Shown piece by piece: positions 10,401 through 21,884 of a DNA stretch of 64,000 nucleotides (its first letter is position 1; each line of letters begins with the position of its first letter). Origin of the DNA: Gorsachius magnificus. Lineage: Eukaryota; Chordata; Aves; Pelecaniformes; Ardeidae. Both the position numbers and the translations under genes were made by a program. Location: positions 13,996,984-14,060,983 of the forward strand of contig CM067082.1 in assembly GCA_034008185.1 (NCBI GenBank). Reading direction: 5' to 3'. Below the pieces are notes generated by a model. That model saw nothing but the letters and a program-made list of their open reading frames with translations, was not told where the DNA came from and searched no databases.

Positions 10401-13378
10401 CCCCCAGGTGAAAGCTGCTGAATGCAGGTCTCTGAGGGATCATGTGGTCTGGGAATTTTAAATTTCATCCCCTTTGTGCTAGCATTATCCTTCCCACAGA
10501 ATGTTCAATTTTTTAAGGTTAGGGAGATCATACATTAATTAGTCAGCCCCATTCAAATTTTATTTATCTGAGTGGCAGTGGGATCTTCTTACTTGAAGCA
10601 TGGATAATTTAATAATGCAGATACGGCAAATCTGGCAAATGAAGATTTTGTGGAGTGTTTACCTGGATTTCATTAGTTTGTTGCGATGTGTTTTGATTTC
10701 ATGAAGCATAGCTGAGATACCTCTTTATTCATAAATGCGTAAATCTGTATATATTGGTAGATGCCTGGCATGTTGAGCAGTTGTTTAATCACAGGGTTTT
10801 AAAGACATGAATAAACAGAATTTTTAAGCATGTTTGTTTTTCCTTCCACAGTTGTCTAATGACAGTGTTTGCATGGGTTTAACTGGTTCTGTGCATATGG
10901 TCTGTGTAAGGTAACACCAGCAAAATAGTCCTGTGAGCAGACAGCTGGGGAATGGCCCCGCACAGCCGGAGCAGTGTTAAGTTAGGAATACCCATCCTTT
11001 AAATAACTAGAGTTTGCAGGTTGTTTGTGGGATATGTGAACAATGACATACATAAAATGCTTGAAAACTGTGAGTTCAGGTATCAGACTGGACTCAGATC
11101 TAAGAATTTCTAGTCTGTTGATCTGGTCTTTGAATCTGTTTTGCTTCACTGCTGCTGGGAAGCAGATGTAAAGGGCGTGTTTATACTATCAGATAACTTC
11201 TCTGCCTAGTTTACACCTGGTCCCCTGCCTAAATATTAGTTCATTCCCAAGCTTCCTTTTCTGGTCAACCGGTCTTCTACAAAACAAAACATAGATTTGC
11301 TTCTGGGGAGAGTTTCTCCCAGTGCCCATTTTCAATAGACTCTGGAGGTCACACCAGGGGTCCCTCCAGCACTCCCCACAGGTTTTGTACCCCAATCTAC
11401 TGACGGTCGCATGAGGACACCATCACCTTACTGTCCCACACTATTTTAGACACTTTGAGATGATTTTTTCTTCTCCCACTCCATTTTGACTTGGTCTCCA
11501 AAGCAGATGTACAGTCAGATGCTGTGCAATGTGGACATAGCATTGGCTTCATATGCAGAGATTGCTCTCAGGGATGGGATGTATATGGAAGTCTAGACAC
11601 AGCCACTGTTACCTTCCTCCATGAGTGTTATCAGGTGGTGTTTCAATCTTATTCAGACTCACATAACAGCAATGCTGTCCTAAACATCACCCATCTTGGA
11701 AAATATGGCAGAAAAGATCCACAGCACCTCTTGGAGGGTGAACAGTGTGGATCAACTGGACTGAGTACTGGCAGTGAATTTCAAAGTCCTGGGGTGGCTC
11801 CAGGTAAATTTGGTGTGGATTTTATGAATTGCTGTGTTCATAAACCTCACGTTGGACCAATTCTATTTGCTCACAATGTGCAGATGCTCTCCTACATAGG
11901 TGATCTTAGAGGACATTGCTACTTCAACCAGGGGTGGGGACACTACTTCAGACAGGTGCCACTTTCACTCATAACTGCCTTCTGTTTGTACTGCAGCAAC
12001 GACCAGATGCCTCAAATAAACTCAAGGGCCCGTTGAGTTGTACAAGGGGCAGCCAGTGGCACCAAACCACAATGCCCCTTTCCAGACAAACTCTCTGTTA
12101 TAAGAGTGCTATTTTAGAAAAACTATAATATTTGCTGTAGCTCTTGATTAGAAAAATGCTGTAGGAAAAAAAAAGGAAAAGGAAATCTCTAAGTTGCAAT
12201 TAAAACCTATTTTGTGTTTTGCCAGTGAACATACTTTTTTTATATCTGGGCCCGTTACACTGAATGCTCAGCTTCTAAAAGGGTGAATTTATTATCCCTG
12301 TCTTTGAGAGCTAGAAGAGGAATCCTTCTTCCTCCAGCAGTACCTCAACCTATTGTATCAGCCCAGAGCCAACCGTCAGATACCTCTCTAGAGACTACTT
12401 GAATAAAGTGCCAGTTCTGGAAGAATGCTGCTGAAATACATGCTGACTTGGGCAATAATTCAAGAAATCAGTCTCACTGTGTTTATATCTGCTCCCTTCC
12501 TGTTAGGCCTTGAAACTAATGTGTGAGGACTGGCATAGAAAATAGAAATGGGCCACGGTTTGAAAAACAAATTGCATAATTCTTTGCAAGATTTGAAGGA
12601 TGCGTTTTAACTTTGCATCATAGCTCCAACTTAGAATGTAATGCCATAGCTCTAATGTCATTATATGCACCAATGGTTACTTAGGCAAAAAAGAATTGGA
12701 AGAACTGGGGAAGAAAGAAAATATGGTTTAAGCCAGCTCAAATGGAAATTCTTGCAGGTATTGTACTTGGTGTTTTAATGCATCTATAATACATGGGAAG
12801 GTGAGAAGTGTTAAAGTGCTACCTACATAAATTACTTGCTAGAATTTAGGGGGGGAGTGGGGAAGCTGTTACTCAGGCTCTGGAGAAAAATCAGACAGAT
12901 GCAGTGTCTTGTGTTTGTCTTTCTTCACCCTCTCACTCTTTGCAAGCTTTTTCTCACTGCTCTGTGAGAGCACCCTCTGTTCTTGTGCCGCCCTGCTCCC
13001 TTGTGCGCTGCCTTGGATGCTGGCAGCAAAGCGAGACTCGCTGGAATGACAGTCCTGGTGCTGCCTGGATGGGCAGCCTTCTGGTCCTCTTTAGTTTTCC
13101 TGGAAGCCCACTCCTCTCTGCCATGTAATGGGACGGGGGGGGTGAGGGAAGGGAATACGGGAACAGCACATGGCTACCGACAGCAGACCTCCACTCAGCT
13201 GAGAAAGAGACTGTGAACTGTTGAGGGTTAGAACTTCCTTAATCACTCGGTTGCCAGATTTTTGTTGTTCCTATTTTAGTTTGTTCAAAAATACAGGGGG
13301 TTATGATTTAGCTATCCAGAGCATGGAATAGGCAATCGGGTATTGCTGCTATTTATTTCTTCATTGATTGCTTTATCA

Positions 13379-13506
13379 TACACACAACACAAAGTACAGA
13401 CATATACAGAGGGAATAATGATGTACGTGTGTGCGAATATGCATGTATATATGTAGATAGACATAGCTATACATATATCTATGTGCATGTATGCATAAAC
13501 ACATAA
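13379..13506. repeat. Degenerate CA/TA/TG simple repeat
   Basis: The tract starts with CATACACACAACAC and later reads GTATATATGTAGATAGACATAG and similar words. It is a decayed dinucleotide microsatellite. Confidence 0.75.
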
Positions 13507-16500
13507 AGGGAGATAGAGATGGAACAAGAAAGAGAAATAAATAAAACCCCCGCAAAGATCTCTTGGTTTAATTCTGCAGTTCTAACATTTTCCCTTCTTG
13601 TTTCATGACTTGAGACTGTGGTAGAACTTCGGCTGTATCTTTTGGCAGAATTATTGCTAATGAAGGCCAGGCTGAAGAAATACAGTAAAAGATTATTCTG
13701 TGTAACAGGAAGCAATAATTCACACAAATGTGAAGTCAAAGAAACTTCAGCCAGACTTGCTTCTACAAAATCTTATCCTTTTTTTTTTTCTTCCCTGACA
13801 ATCGGATAGATTTGGCTAGCAAGCCACAAAATGTTTAGCGCTGTACTTCTGAAAGCAGAAATGGAGGCATGACCTTCATGCAAATGTCCTGTAGGTAAAA
13901 AGAGGAATGAAGAGCTGTCTCATGGATCCAGTTGTGCCAACACAGTTGATATTTCATGAACCTGTTGGTATGGTTCTACACAATGATTTTTCAGTGGATT
14001 TCCTTAGTACTTTTTTCTATAAGAAATCACATAAAACATATTAAGAATAAGAAGAAACCTGCATTATTAAGACTGTGAAATCAAAAACTAAGAAGAAAAG
14101 GACAGAATTTAGGTTGCTGTACTTTAATCAAGTTCTGTTGGGCTGAAGTGGGAAAGTTTTTTTTTTTTACTTTTGTCAAGTCTTTAATGTATCAAAGACA
14201 CAGCTCTGGGGAGGCCAAAAGTTTCGAGAACTCACTCAATCTGATTAATACTATGAAGCAACACCTGGAGAAAAAAGTCAACACAGTTCATTAAAGCATT
14301 TGGAATGGAAAGTCTTTCCGGGGCAGCTGTGGTTCAAAGTAGGCACCATTTCCCAAATTGGGGTGCAGGAATGATGGTTTTCACTCTCTTCTGTTTCTTC
14401 TTTCTAATGTGCAGGAAAGCCGTAGCCAAAGAGTGAGGTGCCCTACCTGATCATCTGTTAGTTCCAAGCAGCAAGACAGAAGCTCCTCTCCCAGCTGCAG
14501 AACGGTGCATGAGTCTCCTTGTGAATGTAAGACCTGAGTTTTGTAATTTTGCTTTCAGCAAAGAAAATGCCTGGAAACAAATGATCTAACCTCCAGTCTA
14601 GCAAAATATTTCAAATAACCTAAACTTATTTTTATTTTTTCTTTTCTCACTAGACAGCCCATTCTTTCCAAATTAATTTTGGATTATTCCAGAACATATT
14701 TAAACCAAGGAGTGAATTGAAATATTACATATTTATATCTAGGGTTTTTTACAACACAAAGACTTGCAGGTGCTTTCTTTTTCTGTAGAATGTCTCCCTA
14801 ACTGCTAGGAAAATGTGGCAGATGGCCAAGCAAGAGGATGGGAATCCTCATGGGGTGAGGAAGGAGGAGCTCTTCAGCTTAGGCTGACAGAAGACATGAA
14901 CTGAGGAGATCTGGAAGGCAGTGTCCTTGTATGTCTCTTTTGAACAGACCCAAGCTCCCTGGAAACACGCAGAGAGAATGTCAGTAATGATAAATATGGG
15001 AAAGTGGGGAGATAAGGGTGTGGGCTAAATCCTCATCCTGACCTTCATGAGGTAAGGGTGTCAAGTGCTGCCCTTTTGACAGTAGGTAAAGTTGCATAGC
15101 AACCTCATTTGGTTTCCCATGCAAACAGTAAGCAAAAGCAGCTCTCTTGTTTAGTCAAGTGTTAGCCTTGTTCCCCTTCCCTTATGAACGGATGTCTTGC
15201 AGCTCGGGCAAGTCTTCCCCTCCTATGTACAACCCTCGGTGCTTTTAGGTCTTCAAGTGCTTTGGCCGATATACCAGGTTGCTATTTCCTCATCCTTGGT
15301 TACAAGCTTCTGTACACACAGACTCTCTTCATGAAACACATCTGTGCTTGAGATAAGCGAGCTCTGAAACCACATCCCCCCCTCTCAGTGCACTGCTGTG
15401 TGAGGGGAGATGGGCCCCTTGTAGAGCTTGGATTTTCCTTCCTAATTCCTCTGGTCTGTGGAGGGGAAGGGAGATGGACTGCTATGGAGATATTTCCTTC
15501 TGCCAAAAATGATCAGATAGAGTACGTGTATGTTATCTTCTTGTAGCCACGGAAACAGACAAAAATTAGTCGGTCGGATACAACCAGACTGTTTTCAGTT
15601 TCTGGAAAGGCAAAGGGCTCCCTTTCATCCTTGGTCTGGAATTGCCAGTCCTGCAACGGGCATGGGTCAAAGTTATGTTTACTGCATGGAATATTTTTAT
15701 TGTGATACTAGATCCGAAGGTTTGCTGCTCTTGACTTTCAAATTTCCTTCCTTTTATTTACTTGTTACAAACCCCCATATTTAGCCCTCCTTGGTAATGT
15801 ATCTGCCTTATTAAAATCACAACCTGTCTATGACATCATTGTAGCATACATCTGGATAGAGCATTATGAATGCGTTCCAGGAAGCCTAGAGTGCAATATA
15901 TGGGGATCGCTTTGTGTTTTTTAAATTTTATATTATTTTTATATTATTGTAAATAAACAACGTGTGTAATAAGTTATAAACCTTGTGCAAATTGCGCTAG
16001 TACCTCTGAAATGTATTCACTCATAAGGGTATTCACTTGTAAGTGTTCAGACCACAAATCAGTCTGTAGTTTAACAACTGAAAACTTACATTCAGACAAC
16101 AAAATGTGCTTTATGGTGTACATACAATTATGTTTTGGAGTTCTCGTCTTGGGATTATGCGCCATAAAAATGTACAAGAAATCAGTATCCATCACAGCAG
16201 GGTTCTGGTCCGTGGTGGAAGGTCGCAAATTCCATGAAATCCCTACAAAAGCCCCAGGTCGGGTGATGTGTCCAAGCAGACACAAGGTTCAAGGAAATTT
16301 GCTTTTTCCCCACAACAGTTTCAGAGCTGCAGCTGAGACTCAGCTGTATCATGATCAAACTGAAGCAATCTTCAGCTGCTGTGACTCATGGAAACAAGCC
16401 CATGGCTTCCTATGGGCTCCACCTCAGCCAAGAATCTCCAGAGGGCTGAAGGCTGTAGCTATGTTCCGCCTGCTCTGATAGGCCCCTACACAACTTCCAG

Positions 16501-16790
16501 CTCTATCTCCTCCGCTTTGATAATGTGTGGAAAAGATAGAGTGAGACTGTGTGTGTAAGCCTCCGTGCTGGTGCCACCATCAATCATTTTTGACTCTGCA
16601 ACTCATGACGACAATGAATAATGTCTAGAACTAGGTCTACACTTAGACAGATGCCCAATGTGAAGGACAGCACACACTGCTTTACCAGTTTGCATATACC
16701 AATCAAAACCCATCAGTACCAGGTAATGCAAAGTAATTACTTTCTGGAAGAAGCATTAATAGAAAATATCTCTAGAAGAACCATGAGCTA

Positions 16791-16948
16791 TATGTATGTA
16801 TATATATTTTTTTACACACATAGTAGATAATATAAAGCATGTGTATATATATATTTGTATATATGGATATGTGTGTATATGTATATATGTCTAAATACTT
16901 TATATATTATGTGTGTATATATATGTGTGTGTGTACATGTATACATTT
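16791..16948. repeat. TA/TG-rich microsatellite
   Basis: Repeated blocks of TATATGTATATATA and GTGTGTATATATATG are interrupted by short AT-rich spacers. This is ordinary simple-sequence DNA that also produces spurious Y-, I- and V-rich reading frames. Confidence 0.85.
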
Positions 16949-17702
16949 AGCATGTATCAGCGAAACTACTGCAGACTACTTCTTGCTTACATCTGTTTCC
17001 CCTTCAGTCCTCTCAGCTGGTGTGTTTTATCTTGGTGTTCCAAATTTGTGGCACATCAGAAATCTTCCCTACCATTTACTCAGTCAAAACTCATAATGTA
17101 ATTGCTGTCAGAGCCTGGCTGCTTGCAAGAAATCACTTGGAAACTCTCTCCTCATGAATGTGAGTTCAGAAAGTGAACTCTAATGAGCCCTTTCCTCCTC
17201 AATTAACTCACTATGGAAAGAACTCTGGTGCTGGCTGCTTTGCCTGCAGTTCTGCAGTCGGAGACAGGGATGAAGGCTGGAAAATGTGCATGGTATTAGC
17301 ACAACTAAGCAGTGCTTGGGAAAGCTCTCTTCTGGGGCAGGCAAATGCTCAGGATATCTGTGGAAGGTTATCTTCCCTCTACAGGTAGGCATATTCCTTC
17401 TTTCAAATAATCTGTCTCCCTTTGATAAGGGTAGTGAGTGCCTCTAACTTCTACCGCTTATTTTAGGTGCCCTGCTTCCAACAGAAGGGGAAAAAAAAAG
17501 ATTCAGAGAACATTGCTTGGCAAGAAGTACTGCTGTTAGTTATTAAATGAGTGTGGTTGATTTAGCACTAATGGGCTTTGGAGTCTAGGCAAATGTCAGA
17601 AGCAAATAAATACTAGACCCTTCTGAAATGCAACAAATTTCTCTATTATGTTGAATTCTGTCTATTCTCAGCACCACAAGAATGACAAGAAACAGAGAAT
17701 TA

Positions 17703-18470
17703 TAGAATCATAGAGTCATAGAATGGTTTGGGTTGGAAGAGATGTTAAAGATCACCTAGTTCCAATCCCCCTGCCATGGGCAGGAATGTCTTCCACTAAA
17801 TCAGGTTGTTCAAAGCCCCCTCCAACCTGGCCTCGAACGCTTCCAGGGAGGAGGCATCCACAACTTCTCTGGACAACCTGTTCCTGTGTCTCACCACCCA
17901 CACAGTAAAGAATTTCTTCCTAATATCTTCTCTAAATCTACCCTCTTTCACTTTCAAACTGTTACCCCTCATCATATCATTACACTCCCTCAAAAAGAGT
18001 CCCTCCCCAGCTTTCTTACAGGCCCCTTTTAAGTATTGAAAGGCAGCAATCAGGTGTCCCTGCAGCCTTCTCTTCTCCAGGCTGAACAACCCCAACTCTC
18101 TCAGCCTGTCCTCATAGGAGAGGTGCTCCAGACCCCTGATTATCTTTGTGGCCTCCTCTGCACCCGCTCAAGCAGGTCCACATCTGTTTTATGCTGGGGG
18201 CCCCAGAGCTGGATGCAGTGCTCCAGGTGGGGTCTCATCAGAATGGAGCAGAGGGGCAGAATTGCCTCCCTTGTACTGCTGGCCATGCTGCTTTTGATGT
18301 GGTCCGGGATAGAATTGGCTTTCTGGGCTGTGAGCACACATTGCCAGCTCATGTCCAGCTTTTCCTTCACCAGTATCCCCAAGTCCTTCTCCACAGGGCT
18401 GCTCTCAATCCACTCATTGCCCAGCCTGTATCCATGTTTGGGATTGCCCCAACCCAGGTGAAGATCCTCA
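17703..18470 (-). mobile_element. CR1 LINE, 0.77 kb 3' part, minus strand
   Basis: A 5'-truncated CR1 copy whose 3' end lies at the left (TAGAATCATAGAGTCATAG). Read on the minus strand it covers the end of the reverse transcriptase and the ORF2 C-terminal region, then the short 3' UTR. It stops near 18470, where the family pattern would continue with the sequence before the GNP block. It carries scattered substitutions and at least one frame shift, so it is middle-aged compared with the copy at 32912-33638. Confidence 0.95.
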
Positions 18471-18475
18471 TCCAC
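17796..18475 (-). pseudogene. CR1 ORF2 C-terminal remnant
   Basis: Two frames on the minus strand together give the last quarter of CR1 ORF2. The upstream piece (18475-18140) includes EKDLGILVKEKLDMSWQC, QKANSIPDHIKSSMASS and LERVQRR. The downstream piece (18095-17796) includes [18 protein letters not shown] and EVVDASSLEAFEARLEGAL. The change of frame between 18140 and 18095 breaks the protein. This part of ORF2 lies after the catalytic motifs, so the fragment could not have reverse transcriptase activity even if it were intact. Confidence 0.88.
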
Positions 18476-20940
18476 AGAAAAGGGAAGGAGACTATCTGAA
18501 AGAAAGACTTAGCAGTCAGTTGGTAATTTTTTTTTTTGAAATTATCTAAAGAAATACAGAGGCCTGTAAAGTTTCATAAGAACTTTCCTAGTCTCCCTCT
18601 TTTCTTTAGCGCCAGGATCAGCTAAACCTATATCATTCCTGACAGACGTCCAGTCTTGTGATGAAAGACTGCAGTTGTCAAGAGTCTACAGTCTCACCGG
18701 CAGCTTATTCCAGTATTATCCTACAAAGAGAAAATTTTCTTTAATATTTAACCTAATATTTCCCACTTTTTTTTTTTTCCTATGGCCACACCACATACAG
18801 AGAACAGTTGATTCCCTGCTCATTTTCAATAGCTTTTTATGTATTTATGTCAGCAAGCCTTCTGTTGCCTGGAGAAAACATAATAATCTTTTAAAACACG
18901 AAGACGCAATGGTGCAGAACAGCAGTTATAACACTCTGTAGATCTGCGAGAAGCTCTGCAGACTGTCATGAGCTGGTCTGCTACTCAGCATGGTTTCACA
19001 GGCCAGGTATGGATCACTTGCTACACCTGAATCACCCATTGTCCATAGACCACAATTTGGAAACCATTGATATGAATTTTGTTTTCAGTGAAAACTCCTA
19101 GGTTGGACAGCTTATTCCAGTAGTGCTACTATTCCAGTGTTACCATTGATATTTGAGGCACATGGTACTTCCTACCATGTGCCATGTAATGGAGACAGTT
19201 ACTTTTCTGTAGTTTGTAATGATTTTTGTTTTTCTTCACTGTAGTTACATAGGAGGCTAACCATTATAGGACAGGTGAAATTATTAGACACTTTGAGATT
19301 TGTCTGGATGGCGAATCTTCAAAACCAGATTTTGCAGTTAAAGAATGTCTATGGAATTGGTTTAGATTAAGCAGATTACAGTAGAAAGCATTTTAATTTT
19401 GGATTTAAATTGATAGCAGAGGCTAAACATTTGGAAACATTGCCTGTGTCAAGAAATCATCCTGATGCCTTACCTTTAGTGAATGATGTATCACAGATCT
19501 TAAATAAGAATTAATTTACAGATAATAGTAGAACTGGGAAGGTATTTGAATGAATTTGTGTGTACAGTTTTGCCGTGCTCTAAACATGGATGTTCTCTTT
19601 GGGTGCTCTCAAGCAGTTGGTGAAGAGCATCTCTGTTACCATCATACTGTCCTCAGAGCTTCATTTGGATGTTTTATTTTCAGTCAGTGAGTAAGGTTAA
19701 ATTATGTTATGCTCCTTCTTTGTGTTCCAAATGCCAGAATATTTGGGCTTAACACATGGATAAAAACTAGATGACTGGTCTAAATTCTCTGCCTCCCTGT
19801 CTTCTTGATAAGACTCTGTGGCAGGAGAGACGTTGACCCCTCTTTGCTTTGGTTCTGGACACTGATCTTCATTCAGCCACTAGATCTACAGGGGAACTTG
19901 CATTCCTCATTCATTTATTCATTCATTTATTCATCCATCAATTTAATTTGACAATTATCCCTGAACTAGGACTCTCTTAAATATTGAAATTTTTTCAGAA
20001 TTCCCCAGCTATCTCAACACTGCAATACCCTGTGGCTTCTGCCTTTTTAACCACCATCCAGCATGTTTCATGCTTGCTGTACAGTCAGTCATTTTTGTAA
20101 GAAAGAGAAATACGAGCCAAATATGTTTTAACTGAAGTTAGCAGAATACTGGCTGAGGTACAGTGAAAAACAACGTCACATAACATCAAATGAAGCAGGA
20201 ATTTAAATTCATCTGCTTTTCGTGCTTGAATGACTTCTGAAATCATTGAAAAATCTGACTTGTTAAAAGGCAAGGGCCATGTGCCATAACAGCTCTTGCT
20301 CACTTGAATTTAACCATTGGATTGGAAATATTTCCTCTTTCCATATTAAATTTTATTAGGAGTATTAGAGCTAATAACACTTAATGCAGGTTTTGCCCCT
20401 CATAGCAAGGATCATTTTCAAATCCAATTTGACTGTGAAGGGTGCAATATTGTAAAACTGGACAAGGATATAGGTAAAGCTGACTAAACATTGTTAAATC
20501 ATAAATGTTCAACTAGGAAAAAGCCTGGTGACTCTGAACAGGTATCTGGCACTGTAGAATCAGCTATGGAGAATCTACTACAGACATACACCAGAAATAC
20601 AAAGTTTGAATCTATTCAGAACACATCCATGTAGTGCTCTAACTCTCACAGCTAAAGCAATTTCTCTCTTGGGTCAATATAAACATTTTTTTACCTATTT
20701 GACAGAGATATTTTTGTGTCTAGAGTTAAATCTGCAATTTTAAGGCATATCCAGGCGATTTCCAAGGCAGTACTAACACCATGAGAATGGAAATGTGCTT
20801 ACTTCAAGGCCTTTTAGTGGTGTGGAAATTTGGTGATATATTTCTCCAAATATAAGTCTACATTTATTGTCATCCCTTCAAGTTAATCAAAGGCCTTGAG
20901 TTATTTGCTCTGGGCAGGGCTTATGTTAGGGTTAAGCCTG
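18471..20940. other. Unannotated sequence
   Basis: Nothing is recognisable except an ATTC tetranucleotide tract at 19901-19939 and short T runs. Confidence 0.5.
19901..19939. repeat. ATTC/ATTT tetranucleotide repeat
   Basis: Consecutive CATTCCTCATTCATTTATTC and ATTCATTTATTCATCCATC blocks form about nine imperfect units. Confidence 0.85.
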
Positions 20941-21884
20941 TCCAATATATTTAATAAAGATCTGGAAAGGGGATGATGTGACAATTTGCTGATGAGGACA
21001 GCTACAAAGAGTTACAGAAGGATCTCAAGGTACTAAATTACTAGATGATGAAATAACAGATGAAATTCCATGTAATATAAAGTGACGCAGAAGGGAAAAA
21101 CAATCTTGTATTTCTGTATCCCATGATGAACTTTGACCTGTTATTTCCGTACAAAAATGAGATTCTGGAGTTATCACAGACAATTTTACGTACTCAGAGC
21201 ACTAGTCAAACCAGAAAATCAAATCTAGGGATTTTTTAGCATGGATTAAGGAATAGAACAGACATCATTGTGCCTCTGTACAATTCCATGATGTATCCTC
21301 ATCTTGAATACACCATGTAGTTTCTCATTCCTTCACGCTCTCTTGTTTCAGTAGATAAAAAGGGATAGTAACAGAACTAAAAAAAAGGTACAAAAAGGGC
21401 ATCAGAAATGGTCAAAGAAATGGATATTCAGTTCTAGAAGAAACAAATAAACATACTAAGATTCATCAGCCTGGAAACTCTTCCGAGGAGTCTACAAAAT
21501 CATGAAACGTGAAGAATGGCAATATGAAATGATCTCTCACAACACAATCAGTAGGGGGTATCAAATGAAACTTGGAGAAGTCTGGTTTAAAATTTGATAA
21601 AAGTGGGTATTTCTCCAAATAATGGGATGCTAAGGCTGTGCTGCAGGACACTATAATTACAAAAAGATGTTATGGGTTCAAAAGGTGAATGAATAAACTC
21701 ACGACAGAAAAATCCACAGCAATCTATTCCATACAGAGATGCCATCTTTGGCTCAGAAAGTTCATGAGCCATAAATCATTGAGGTCTGGTGAATATTCTG
21801 GGGAAATGTCATATCCTTCCACTGTTCTTCAAGTCTGTGCTAGACATCCACTACTGGCAGCTGATGGAGACATGTACTGGGGCT
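20941..21884 (+). mobile_element. Ancient CR1-type LINE (old amniote lineage)
   Basis: The order of motifs matches older amniote CR1 elements rather than the bird-specific CR1 copies elsewhere in the window. They run AATAAAGATCTGGAAAGG (20953), CTACAGAAGGATCTC, AGATGAAATTCCATGTA, a patch like ATTGTGCCTCTGTACAATTCCATG (21268), TGGAAACTCTTCCGAGGAG, ATGGGTTCAAAAGGTGAATGAATAA and finally CATCCACTACTGGCAGCTGATGGAG near 21847. Stops and indels are frequent and no frame survives. The assignment rests on remembered family sequence and should be tested with a profile search. It is probably the oldest recognisable element in the window. Confidence 0.72.

Larger units (their letters stand above)
6259..17702. 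other. Long unannotated stretch
   Basis: No CR1, LTR, RNA gene or recognisable exon was found in 11.4 kb. The only structured parts are homopolymer runs (7073-7089, 7478-7491) and two TA/CA microsatellites (13379-13506, 16791-16948). A 181-codon plus-strand frame at 11491-12036 (ATG to TGA) is the longest one outside CR1. It has many cysteines and histidines but no ordered zinc-finger spacing and no family match known to me. Frames of 155 and 103 codons on opposite strands near 16.0-16.5 kb are likewise unrecognised. Conserved non-coding elements could be present but cannot be judged without alignment. Confidence 0.5.
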
